Positions 47,227-59,187 of a stretch of 64,000 nt of DNA are shown here, piece after piece (the stretch's first letter is position 1; the number at the start of each line of letters is the position of its first letter). Origin of the DNA: Brachionus manjavacas (lineage: Eukaryota > Rotifera > Eurotatoria > Ploima > Brachionidae); the NCBI GenBank assembly GCA_019054805.1, contig JAHQIY010000001.1, positions 7,082,501 to 7,146,500 of the forward strand. The letters are read 5' to 3'. The notes under the pieces are model-generated. The model did not search any database and had not been told where the DNA came from. It saw only the letters and a list, made by a program, of their open reading frames with translations. A program made the position numbers and the translations under genes.

Positions 47227-50200
47227 ATGCGTTCATTTATTGCCAGTACGCAAGCTTCCAATCTAAACCAATTGGGTACTAATTACCTATTAAAAATAAA
47301 AAAACTTCAAAAATTTTTTTTTTTTTCAGAATTCGAAGCCCTGCAAACTGAAAAGAAAAACATAATAAACATTCTTAAACTAGTTGTCAAAGATCTCATT
47401 GACATTTCTCTTAAAAACAACCGCCATGTCGACAAACAATCTGAGCATCTGATTTATTTTTATGACGTGTTTGAAAATGTTCTTAACCACGGATTCAAAG
47501 GAAAAAAAGGATTTGGCCTCGGAATTTTAAGAAATAAAGATTTTACAGTCCTCTTAGATTTGGTCGGCTCAAAATCTGACTCTGCCATGTGCTTAAATTC
47601 AATCAAAGATATCACTGAAATAAAGTACTTATTTATTTTATTAAATAAATAATTTGGGCTTTACATGGGTTTGTCGTAATGATAATGATCTTCATTTAAT
47701 TCCCAATATTAAAAAAATCATTAAATTAAGACTAAAATTTAATAAAAAAGCAAAAAAAATTTAAGTCAAGATAAAATTTGCATAATTTACTTTTAAAAAT
47801 AGACTTGAATTTAATTAATTTTTATTTTGATTTAAAAAAGGACTTCTCTAGGAAGGATTAGAGCATGGACCAGAATGTCCTTAATGCAAAAAAAACTAGC
47901 CGAAAATTTTCAAAATTTAATTCAAGAAAAAGAAGCTCTAAAGTATTTTTTTAAAATTTCATTTATGAAAATTATTTATTTTTTAAAGTGAAATCTATGA
48001 ACCAGAATCTATACTGCTTTCCGAAGAATCGAATATTATTTCTGGTCTTTTAGTAGGACTTAATGCATTGGACATTTCAATCGACCTTAGGTCAGAGGCC
48101 TTGCTTCTAGATCAGCCTGTAATATTTACTTTAGTTAAAATATTTTGTTTTTAAATTTTGAAAAGATCAGAACAATTAGCTACAGCTTGTATCTTAGGGA
48201 AAAATTACCTGATAGTGAAGAGGCAGGGTTGAGTGACACTGTAGATGAGCAAAGAATAAATGAAATATTTGACCAGAAGAATTATGTAGAAGAATTGAAT
48301 AAAAAATTAGAATTGAAAAATGAAGAGTTAGGCGTCAAGGTCCAGTACTTGGAAAAGACAAATAGTTCTCTGGGTGAAAAAATGTCTAATTTAAGAGTAG
48401 AAAATGTCGAATTAAAGGCCCAAATCGATTCTTTTAAGGAGCAGATTAAAACAATTCAAGATGAATGCAAGCTCAAAATCGATTCTGTTTACCAAGATGT
48501 ACAAGCCGAACGGGATACATTCAGCTTGTCTAAGAATAGTCTTGATCAAATGTTTATCGATTTGCAAAAGAAATTTTATGAAGAGCAAAAAGTAAAGAGC
48601 GATTTAGAGTCGGAATTAAAGACCACATCGATAATTAAAGATGAGCAGGAAACAGCATTGCGATTGCTCGAAAACGAAATTAAAGATAAACATGATTTGG
48701 TTCGATTGTTACGTGAGCAGTTAGAGCAAGTAAAGGCAATTAATTTGGAATTGGTTAATGAGGCTAAAAAGAATGAAAGCGAATATAAAAGACAAGATGC
48801 TCTGATCCAAGATTTAAGAGAAAAATTGTCGAAATTTACGATCCAAGTTGAAGAAATAAAAAAAAAGTAAATTATTAAAATGTTTAGAATTTTAATTAAT
48901 TTAAAAAAAAATTCATAAATTAAGAAATCAATCTTTTAAATAAATTGAGATTTTTTTTTCTACCAAAGCATTATTAAACTTTTTAAATTGGAATTTTGAC
49001 CTTTATTTCCAAATTATGAAATGTTTTAATTTAAAATTCTAAAATACATTCAACGTTTCAGTTGAATGCAGTCTCTGGAAAAGATCCAGAGTTTTAAAAT
49101 AGTCACAAGTATCAAGACAAGTCCAAGTCTGGAATTTTTTTAATTACTTGGACTTAAATTAAGGACTTTTAATGAACTTTGAAAAAATAATTTAAACTTA
49201 AATTTGAAATTAAAATTTGAATTTCTAAGACTTTTTTTGCTTAGAATTTAAGATCTGGGTACGTAATTAATATAAATAATTTGAATAGATAAAAAAATTT
49301 ATAGTTGAGGATTTAAAAAAAATTGATTCTATCCCTAGAAAAAAAAAAAAAAATGTGAAGCATAAAATGATAAAAAAATGAGACTGACAACGACATTTGT
49401 AGATAATAGCAAGTAATTGGATTGAAACTTGTTATACCTAATCTGGTGTGAATGATAAAGTTTATTAAGAAAAAAATTCTAAAAGAATTATTACTATAAA
49501 AAAATAAAATAAAGTATTTTCCATAGAACATTGAATTTTTTTTTAAATTTTATTTCTCTTTATTTTCTGCAAAAACTCTGCAATTAAATTGCGCAGTTGA
49601 ATTAAATACTTTTTAATGACGTGCATTTTCTTGCAAAATGCAGAGTTTTAGCAGAGCCTTATCTAATATTTAGCATGTTTTTTGCATTAGTTAGCATTTT
49701 TCAGGGAGATTTAATCAAATACCATTCAAAAGTTATAAAAAAAAGGAAAAATGTATTTGACGCATAAAAAAAAATTTAGTGCATAAACACAAAAAAATTA
49801 AGTAGAGCATAAAGATTTAGTCATTATAGCATATAAAAATTAGTCTCGCATATAATCAAATAAGTTAACTATAAAAAAAACTAAAGCAAAAAAAAAACAT
49901 AACTTAATAAATATTCAAAGCTGACTTGGCCTTTGGTGGTCGACCACCTCTTTTTTTTAACTTGAGTTTCTTCAGTATTACTTAGTTCAACGTTTGCCTT
50001 AAGTTTTGTTGGACGACCTCATTTTTTTGTCGGTTGAACAGCTTCTGAATTTTGAAAGTCCTCATAAACTTGATCAACTCAATGAAAATGATCTACTGCA
50101 TTAACTTAAGCCATTTCAGATAATGGAGCCACTTTAGATACTTGAGCTCTTATAGAAAAGTTTTGATGAAAGGTCTTTTCTTTTATTCTCTCGTCGAGGC

Positions 50201-51448
50201 CGAGTAACGAATTAACTTGGACAAAGATTTTTTATGCTTTAATAAAAAAAATATGCGATAAAGATAAATAATAAAATAATCTTAACTTTTTATTCATTAA
50301 GCGATGGTTTAATTTTTTATGCTATAACATTAATTTTTATGCGTCAAAACCCCTCGTCCTAAAAAAAATACTTTTTGATCTGATTTTTTTGATCCTAAAC
50401 TTCAAGATGCCAATTAATTTGCTCTTTTCCAAAAAAAATTATCTCATCTTTATCGGTAACCCAAGAAAGCTCAAAATGTCTACTTTGTCATTTTAGTATC
50501 GAGAGTTAACTTCTTTTTATAAATTAAAAGTATAAAACCTCTTGAATTATATTTCAAAAATTAGATAAATATGAAATTTTTTTTAAAGAATGTCTTTTGA
50601 TTAAATACAAGCGTTTTAATTCATTTTTATAAAAATATATTCATATCGAAGATTTAAAAAAATCAAAAATTTAAAATTAATTAAAAGCCATTTCTAATTT
50701 AAATAAAATTTTTTAATTTTTTAAAAAAATCTTATATAAATTATATTAACATTTTTTAGATTTGATGATAATGAAAAAGATTTGAGAAAAAAAGAGGAAA
50801 TTTGTAAATTTCGTTTGGAACAAATTAATAGTTATCAAGAAAAGCTGTAATATTATTAATTTTTAAACTAATTCAGAAATGAAGTATAAATTTATTTTGT
50901 AAATTTAAGAACAGATTTGGAGAGTAATTATGTAATTGAAAAAAATTGGAGATTGGAACTTCAAAATGAGATTACTGAACAAGAAGAAAAGTTAACTCAA
51001 ATGGATGTCTTAGTTCAGTCTTTGGAAGAAACTAAACAAGTAAGAAAAGAATGAAAAATGTGTTTGATTTTCTTTTTTTTTGCTCTAGAAATTGTTAAAA
51101 ATTGAGGAAGAAAATCAAAATTTAAAGAAAAAAGTACACGAACTTGAATTAACACTTGAAGAAATGGGATCTAAACTTGGCATGTCGCATTTGAAAATTC
51201 AAGATTTTAAAGACGTAACGAAACAGATACATGGATTTCAATGGGAAAGCGATGAAAAAGTGACTATGTGTAAAATTTGTATTAAAGAGTTTAATGTGGC
51301 TAGACGAAAGCATCATTGTAGACGGTGTGGCGGAATTTTCTGCAATGAGTGCAGTGATAACAAAATGCCTCTGCCAAGTTGGCCTAAACCAGTCCGTGTT
51401 TGCAATACTTGTTTTGATCAAATTTTACAAAATAATGACATTAAGTAA
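47227..51448 (+). CDS. RUFY1/2: RUN and FYVE domain-containing protein (RUFY1/2-like)
   Basis: Endosomal effector that binds phosphatidylinositol-3-phosphate and small GTPases. Exons 47227-47275, 47330-47624, 47841-47942, 47989-48118, 48166-48866, 50760-50846, 50910-51039 and 51089-51448 join in frame to 617 aa, the usual length for RUFY2. RUN domain at about 20-190 (IINILKLVVKDLID, TSLGRIRAWTRMSLMQKKLA, IISGLLVGLNALD). FDQKNYVEELNKKL opens a long coiled coil to about 550 (LLENEIKDKHDLVRLLREQL is almost the vertebrate sequence). The C-terminal FYVE finger (about 550-612) has all signatures: WESD, RRKHHCRRCG, eight zinc cysteines and VRVCNTC. The start is supported by the spliced RUN domain. 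The 1.9-kb intron 5 holds transposon scraps. Confidence 0.94.
49565..49670. repeat. Fold-back scrap of the MITE family in RUFY intron
   Basis: TTCTGCAAAAACTCTGCAAT and, inverted downstream, TGCAGAGTTTTAGCAGAG; the first half is shared with the core of 30025-30371. Confidence 0.5.
49915..50240 (-). mobile_element. Decayed protein tail with two AT-hook-like repeats (possible transposase end)
   Basis: Minus strand: NSLLGLDERIKEKTFHQNFS ... then GRPTKLKA and, after ANVELSNTEETQVKK, RGGRPPKAKS. Several in-frame stops and one frameshift in an A-run. GRP-type tails occur at the C-terminus of some Mutator-like transposases. It lies in an intron of the RUFY gene, antisense. Identity is uncertain. Confidence 0.35.
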
Positions 51449-52399
51449 AATATTTTTTAACTGTAATAGATAAATCTAGTCGTTTGTAATAGCTTAAAAA
51501 TGTTTTATTCGATTTTATTTATTTATTTGTTTTAATGAAGCAAAAAGAAAAATACAATAATAACTTAAAAAGGTAGCGCAATCCTACAAAAACTATTTTA
51601 GTTTTGATAAAAAAAAAAAAATTTATTTTTTGGCTTTTTAATATTCAATTTAGTTTGTGAAAAATTTCTAAGAATTATTTATTTATTTTTCAAGTACAAG
51701 GCTAATCAACTACATACATTGATTTATTTGATTTATATAAAATATTCAAATAATTAAAATTATATTTTTGTAAAAAATGAAATGCAATTAAAATATTTGA
51801 AATTTTTTAAAAAAATCGAACGCCACAAAGATTTTATGTAACCTGGCGGGCAACAAAAACAAAAATTCCAGTTTTGGTTATTTTTTCAATTATTCAGCTT
51901 GGTTTTTGAAAAAAAAAATTGTTTTATTTTTCGTAATTATAAATAAAAATTGAATTTTTCGATTTAAATGTTGGAAAATTTTGAAAAAATGTAAAATCAT
52001 TTGAAAAATACTTTTTCTCAGATTTTATAAAAAATTTTTATTGCATGCTCAAAAATAAATAAATAATAAAAGATGATATTGCTTTTAAACCATTCCCTGT
52101 TTATTTTTATCATATTATTTGATCAAAAAAATTTTTTCGAAAATATCTTTAAGGTTTAGACATCAAAATTTCCATTAACATGAGCTTGATTCGTAAGCTT
52201 AAAATTTATCTAATTTATCTGTTTAATTTACTCTCCTATTCTTAATATTCACCCTCAAAATCCCAACACAATACATTCTAATACATTTATCAATAAGGAT
52301 TTTTTTTTTTTTAATTGTTAAATTTAACTTTGATATTTAGGGCAAAAATAAAAAAAAAAATCATTAACTTTTTTTCTGAAAGTCCAAAATTGGCTTAAA
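51449..52399. other. RUFY 3' flank and AT-rich spacer
   Basis: AAATAAATAAA-like runs near 51520 and 51690 hint at old tails. No gene seen. Confidence 0.45.
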
Positions 52400-55165
52400 T
52401 GCTAAATTTAGGTTTCACTATCTCCCAGAAGTTTTCAACAAGGAATTACTTCGAGACTTTTTCGATGCTTTTAAAATCAATGGTCTAAAAGTTGAACAGA
52501 TTTCAGAAGAAACATACAAAGAAAGTCAAGTAAATAACTGTGAAAAGAGTAAAAGTTTCCTTCCCGAAAGAATCAGATCAGTTAGTTAGAAATTTGACTG
52601 GTTCAACAGTTCTATACGGATTAAAGTGAGTAACTTCAATTGCTGGACAGAAACAAAATTGCTTTTTTTGTAATGGTGAAGGGCACAACATTTCTAGATG
52701 TCCTGTTAAGAACCAAGCTTGCAAAAACTGTAATCAAAAAATTTGACCCAGAAGTGCTCTTTAGCTGAGGATTAAATCGATTGAACGAGCAAAAATCGAC
52801 TATAGCGGAATAACGATTCAAGAAGAAGAAAAAGAAGAAATTTCTCAAATAGAAACAAACATGTTGGACACTAAACCAAAACTCCACAGTCCTCAAATAA
52901 TCTGTAAACAAATGAGGAATCCTTTGTCGTCACAGTCCATTAAAAAAAGTATGCATACTCCAGTTCTATCGTCAGTCATTTAATTTTAATTGAGATTCTG
53001 AACAAATAAACTGCTCAAATTTCGAAAAATTAAAGAAACAATCTATAAAGTCATCAAAATACCTTGTTACCAATGTTCAAACAAGTAAGCAAATCAAGCG
53101 CGTTTCAGAATCCGACAATTGACAAACAGCTGAATCAAAAAAAAAAAAGATCAAACTAATGATAAAGAAAACAATGAACTTAATGGCGTAATTCAAGACA
53201 ATAATATTAGACAGAATTCAGATGAAAACAACATCGATTTTATACAGTCAAACTCGTACATACTACGATGAAATTCTTCAAGTCACATTTCTTCTAAGAT
53301 CAGGTTTGGAATTACACACTGGAATTGTCTTCACTTACCTAGTAGGGTTCATCTCTTAGGATCATTTTTTTGGTTTTAAAATGTCCCGACATTGTTTTGC
53401 GCAATGAATTTAAGATAGTTTTGAGTGAGGCAAATATTTATCTTGATTTTCACAATTATCATTTCTAAAAAAAACACGCAACAAGTATGGAGGAGGAATA
53501 TCTATTTTAATTTAAGGAAGGAATTGAATTTATTTTTTTATGAGGAATTCAATTCCGAACTTCTTTGTATTAAACTTAATTTAGGAAAGAATAATGAATT
53601 AGTTGTATTTAGTCTTTTTAATCCAACTAATGTACTTCTGAACCATGAGCTTTTTAAAACAGTTAATTAAAAATGTAGAAACAACATTTAAGGTGACTAT
53701 TTGAACGCTGGAACAATGCAATAAGCTAATTTCAATATTTTTAATAAAAATTACTATGAAATTCTTAATCTTTTTTATTGCCAGTACGCTTTTTTATGTC
53801 ATAAGAAAGCGTATCAACTTACATTTGAGTTAAAGGCCTCCTTAAAAAAACTCTGGAATCAATATTGGTTTGAGTTTACCAAGTAGATAGGGAAAATCCT
53901 ACTAACAAGTAGACCTTTTTGGAAAAAAAATAAAAAATTTTGAAAATTTTGATTTAGGAAACACCAAAAAATTGTGGAATCATTTAATAGAAAAGAAAGA
54001 GTTTGTGGCCTTTTTTTTGATATTTCTAAAGCCTTCGCTAGGATTTGGCATGAGGGTTTACTTTTTAAATTGATTGAAATGAATCCACCTCATTACTTGA
54101 CTAACTTGATTAGATCCTTTTTAGATAGTAGGACATTTAGAAAAAATGTGAATGAGCGACGAATATCAAATAACTGCTCCTCAAGGTGTTCCTCAAGGCT
54201 CAGTTATTTGTCCTCTTTTATTTAGTATATATTAATGACATCCCAAAAAGAAACAAGACAAATAACGAATACTCTCTGCTTTTCGCAGATGATCTAGTTA
54301 CATACTTCATTTATAACAAGGGGAACCTATAAAATAAGATAAATAAATACACCAACGAACTAGAACAATGGCTTATTAAATGGAAAATGAAGATATCAGT
54401 TGAAAAGTCGTGTTCAGTAGTCTTCTCTAGGTACAAAAAAGAGGGTGATAATCTAAACTTAAAAATTTATGGAAACAGAATAATGAGCCAAAAAGAAATC
54501 AAGTTTCTTGGTATAAAATTTGATTCAAAATTAAATTTTAATATATTAGTAGACGAAATTAAAGAACACTGCAATAAAAGGCTAAATATTATTAAGATAT
54601 TGTCAAAATAAAAAATGGGGTCTTACTCAAAACACACTAGAAAATTTATAAATTTTTAGTCGGATCAATTTTAGACTATTCTTTACCTTGTTTGAATTCA
54701 TTTTCAGAAAATAATATCAAAAAACTACAAGCAATTCAGAATACCGCAGTAAGATCTATCCTTAAGCTAAAGTATGATACTCCCTCCAACATCATGCATC
54801 ATGAAGCTTTTAATAAACTTAAAAAACTAACAGTCTCAAATCGACTTTTTGAGCTGAGTGAGAGATATGTTGGGACAGGACTGAGTCATTCTATTCCATT
54901 GGTTGTAAGACTGGTGGAGGAATTCAAAGAAGGTTTCGAATCGAGATATATTGAATACCCTATTCCAATATGTAATTGCTAACTTACTATTTCCTCCTTT
55001 TTTCCTGAAACCTGAACTATGTAAACATTTGCGACATGTAACAATCTTTGTCTCCTAAACTTTCATTTTTTTAAGCTTATTTACTTTATTTTGATTTTTT
55101 TTTAATTTATTCTTAAAGAGCCCTAGCTCGGGACGGAAAACAAATAAATAAAAAAAAAAAAAAAT
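52400..55165 (+). mobile_element. LINE copy A: ORF1 with zinc knuckle, APE scraps, reverse transcriptase, 3' tail
   Basis: ORF1: RFHYLPEVFNKELLRDFFDA, then a CCHC knuckle at about 52655-52700 (CFFCNGEGHNISRC). ORF2: APE scraps (LNLGKNNELVVFSLFNPTN, GDYLNAG) near 53550-53720, then RT at 53960-54610 with FDISKAFARIWH, APQGVPQGS, LLFSIYINDIPKR and YSLLFADDLVT, and C-terminal ILKLKYDTPSNIMHHEAF and VSNRLFELSERYV to the stop at about 54980. The tail ends with GAGCCCTAGCTCGGGA then AAATAAATAAAAA. Several frameshifts and stops and a deletion between APE and RT make it inactive. Jockey-like. Confidence 0.85.
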
Positions 55166-56797
55166 TAATCAATAATAAGTGCCCAACCTTTAGCACATTC
55201 AATATGGGAATATTTTGAAATTCATGATTTATTCTTAGTCTCATCTTCATTGATTGATAAAATCACTGATTTTAAAGTTATAAATAGTCAAGATATGACC
55301 AATGATCATTTTCCAATCAAGGCATGCATATGTTGAGACTACTCAGTTATCCCTAAAACACAACCAAATAAGCTTAAACATAAAAAAGCACAATGGTTTT
55401 TATTCCGTGAGATCCTAAAAGGTCAAAACTCAGGATTTAATCCAGCATAAATTGACTAACTAAATGAAGAAATTACCCAAAAATTAATTTCTGCAGCTCA
55501 TGAAAGCATTCCATACCAAACACAAGAACTTTCAAATCAAGTCTCCCACCGAAGATTGTCAGTGTAATTAAGGAACGCAGGAAAATAAGAAAAATCTTCA
55601 TAATCTTTTATTCCTTATTCAAAAAATTCTAGAATCATTTAATAGAAAAAAAAAGTTTGTTCCCTATTTTTCGATATCTCCAAAGCGTTCGATAGGGGTT
55701 GGACTTAATAGATAGGGATTGGATTAATTCATCCTTAGACTAACGAACACTTAAAATAAATGGTCATATAAGTGATGAATACCATATTACTGCAGGTGTT
55801 CCTCAAGGCTCAGCAATTAGTCCATCATATTTTAGTATTTTTATCAATGATATTCCTAAAAGAAATAAAACAAATAGTGAATACTCTCTTCTTTTTGCTG
55901 ATGACTTGGTTACATTTTATATTTTTAAGAAAAAAGGAAATCTAGAAAATAAGATAAACAAATACTTAGACAAACTAGAAAAATAGCTCTTCAAGTGAAA
56001 GATGAAAATATCTGTTGAAAAGTCTTGCTTCATTGTCTTCACTAAATATAATAAGGAAAATATTGAATTAAAATTAAAAATACAAAATAGAGAGCAAAAA
56101 GGAAATCAAGTTCTTAGGTATAAAGTTTGATTCAAAATTAACCTTTACCCCAATGGTTGATGAAAATTTGTAGTTCACGGTTGAACTGAATAAAAATATT
56201 GCCAAACAAAATATGGAGTCTTAATTATTGCACACTAGGAAACCTATATCAATCTTTAATTGGATCTATAATTGATTACTCTTTTCCGTGTCTGAATTCA
56301 TTTTCGGAGACAAACATTAAAAAAATTCAAGTCTTACAAAACTCAGTAGTTCGTTTTATACTTAAACTAAAATATGATACTCCTTCCAATATTTTGCATC
56401 ATGAGGCCTTTAATAAACTTCAACTTTTAACTGTGTCGAATCGGCTTTTTGAATTGAGCGAAAGATATGTAGCGGGAGGACTGCGTCATTCTGTTCCATT
56501 GATTATCAAGCTAGTTGATGAATATAAAGCGGGTTTTTAATCAAGGTATGTTGAGCACTCAACTCCATTATGTAATTTCTATCTTAATTTCTTATTTTTT
56601 TCCTGAACTGTTCAATACTTAAACATTTTGCACATGTCACCTCTTACAAATTATCAATTTTAATTTTCTTTTTATTAATATTTAACTTATTTTAATTTCA
56701 TCTTATTTTTTCTTTACATTTTATTTTGTTTTATTTTTTTTTAATCTGAAGGAGCTTTAGCTCGTCACAGATAAAACAAATAAATTAATAAAATAAA
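55166..56797 (+). mobile_element. LINE copy B, 5'-truncated inside the endonuclease
   Basis: Begins in the end of the APE domain (SQDMTNDHFPIKAC), then RT pieces (TAGVPQGSAISP, IFINDIPKRNKTN, YSLLFADDLVTFYI), then 56199-56540 with SLIGSIIDYSFPCLNSFSET, LKLKYDTPSNILHHEAF and LFELSERYVAGGL. The tail is GAAGGAGCTTTAGCTCGTCA plus AAATAAATT. Same family as copy A, inserted directly after A's poly-A, same direction. Broken by stops and frameshifts. Confidence 0.85.
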
Positions 56798-56860
56798 TAA
56801 TCTATTCGAGCTCTAGCTCGGTATAGAAAACAAAAAAAATAAAAAATAAAAATCTTTTAA
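56798..56860 (+). mobile_element. Third, tail-only LINE copy
   Basis: ATTCGAGCTCTAGCTCGGTA then an A-rich run; only about 60 bp of the same LINE 3' end, directly behind copy B. Confidence 0.7.
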
Positions 56861-56924
56861 AATTTTCTAACTAAAAATAAACAACAAACATAAAAAATAG
56901 AAGGTGTTGAAAAACTAAAAGTAG

Positions 56925-57385
56925 AGTTGAAAGAAAAACTCAAACAACTTTCTCTCAGCACCACTTGCCTGAAAGCAGACCTTGTAGAATTCATCAACAG
57001 CTCGCTGAGCGTGAGTTTGTTGTTGTGGAAAACAAAGACTCGAAAACAATCCATCACTACATGGCCAGTGCAAAAGAAGGTGTCAAAATTTCATTATTCT
57101 TAAAGTCATTCATCCGACAAAAGGAAAACACTACTTGGCCCGACTTCGACTCGTTCAATGAGACTTTGTCTTCTCTATGGCAGCTCAACATAATCAAAGA
57201 CAAGGAAGCATGAACAAAAGGCAGTTGCAACTATTTCCAAAAGAATTACATATGCAAGCATTTTCTTTTCATTGCAATCAACTACAAATATGTCGATGTT
57301 CCGCCACTGTTTCACTTGCTCTGGAAACCAACCCAGAAGTTTAAAAACCTTCAAAAAGTAAAGCTGATAATAATTCAACTTCCGA
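56925..57385 (+). mobile_element. Mutator-like transposase C-terminal remnant (SWIM-type finger)
   Basis: HHYMASAKEGVKISLF ... TTWPDFDSFNETLSSLW in the 56965 frame, a stop, then in another frame GSCNYFQKNYICKHFLFIAI and VDVPPLFHLLWKPTQKF. The SWIM pattern CxC...CxH is recognisable (CNYFQKNYICKH), with the first cysteine replaced. Typical of MULE transposases behind the catalytic domain, which is absent here. Confidence 0.5.
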
Positions 57386-58978
57386 GCCTAAAAAAACAAA
57401 AAATTAAAATTTCTATTTTTTGTTTTTTTTAATATTCTCTTTTTGTTGTGCATTTTTTTTTACTTAAATACTTTTTTTTTTTTTTTAATTTAGCCTTTAA
57501 TAATTTTCTTAATATAACTTTGTTTTTCTTTCTAATTTATAAAAATAAATCTGATTTTATTTTATTTTATTTTTGAATACACTTTTCTTCTAATAAGAAA
57601 GCGGATTCTTCAGATTAGAAAACAAATTCTACATTTTTTCCTCTAACTTTTGTTCTAATTAATTAGAAGATACTTTCTTCAAATTAGAAAACAGTTTCTT
57701 CATTTTAGAAAAAACATTAAATACCACCCAAGAATTATAATGAAATTATAATGAAAATATTATAAATAAATCGATAATAAAAGTTGTTTTAGTTGAAAAA
57801 TAAATTTTTAAATCTAATTTCTGCAAATTTTAATTTTAACTCTTTATTGAAGCGAGTATATTTAAGAAAATGCAAAATTTTTTCTAGGCTGGATTTTGAT
57901 TAAAAATTTGTTTTAACACTAAACAACTTAAACTATATTTATAACATTATTAATAAATATCTGCTTTTTTCTCCTGCACCATTTCTCTTGACTCAACTCG
58001 CCCTTCAGTAAAATTTGTATTCAACTTATTGACAAATAAGTTGAATGCTAAACAGCTTAAATATAATCATTTAAAATAAATTTACTTTTGTCGTAAATTA
58101 ATTTTATACTTTTTTTTAGCTAAAATTAAGTTAAAAATAAAATTGAATATTAAAGTAAATATAATAATAATAATAATAATATTAAATGAATATTAAAGTA
58201 AATGAAGTGAAGTTTTATTTAAATTTTAGATAGCAACTTATATAAATTGTTTATTTTTGGAGGAATTCGATTTTTTTGTAAATTTGTTATAAAATAAATT
58301 TTAAAGTTTCAATATATCTTTAGTTTTAAAAATAAGTAAAAAGTTCTTTGCAGTTCTTTGGTTGCATTACTCCCCTTGGCCTCGTATATCAGATCTTTTC
58401 GTTTAGAGCAGCTATTTATACTTCTTGTTAACTTAAACGCTCAGGGTTTAGTTGATCAACTTACCGGTGATATCACATTCTAATAAAAATTTAAAAGAGA
58501 TACTAAAATGTCTGCGACTCATGTGCTAAGAGGTGTTTTTAAACAAGAATGATCATATAAATTTAATAGAAAATATTTCAGATTTTAATTCTAATGTTTT
58601 GAATATTTTTAAATCAATCTAAATTTAGGTATTAGTTTTGAAATATGTAATCTTTAAAAATTTTTAGTTTAATTAAAATCTAGTATGATTTGAATGATAA
58701 ACTAGAAAAATAATCATTTTTAATTAATTTAAGTAGATTTCATGCTATTAATTCCCATATCGTGCTAAAACAAATATTCAGTTGTTTCATTTGTTTATGA
58801 ATACTTAGAGATTTTCATTTGCTTTTTAATTTTTAATTTTATAAAAAAATAAAAACAAAATTTAGAAGCCCTTTTAGCCAAATTAATAAAAGTGCGCCTG
58901 TTATTCAGACTTTGAATTAATATTCTACCTTCATGTTATGGAAATTTGAATGCGACACCTAAAAAAACAGCTTTTTTT
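57386..58978. other. AT-rich intergenic DNA
   Basis: 57590-57710 repeats TTCTTC(A/C)(A/G)ATTAGAAAACA-like units three to four times. 58160-58182 is an (AAT)n run. No gene seen. Confidence 0.45.
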
Positions 58979-58992
58979 GGTTGCTAGGAAGC
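58979..58992. promoter_or_regulatory. X-box-like motif upstream of DUF4537 paralogue
   Basis: GGTTGCTAGGAAGC resembles the RFX X-box with a 1-nt spacer (GTTGCT-A-GGAAGC; one mismatch in the right half). It lies 196 bp before the ATG at 59188. A comparable site precedes the VWA3B-like gene. Confidence 0.35.
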
Positions 58993-59187
58993 TGTCTTTC
59001 AACATTATTTTTCAAGGCAAAAATTATAATCTTCTATACATTCTAGCAGATTAAAAAGTGTTTACTCACCAACTTTTTTCTAACTTCTTATGTAATAATT
59101 GTTCTAAATTAAAGTTAATTGAAAGTCTTCGGAATTTTACTACTGAATTTTTTTTTAATTAATTTTTTTTAATCAAAATAAAGATTC

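Noticed and set aside
58360-58490. Slightly GC-richer stretch considered as a tRNA or small RNA gene
   Set aside because: No cloverleaf, A/B boxes or other RNA signature found. No tRNA or rRNA gene was recognised anywhere in the window.
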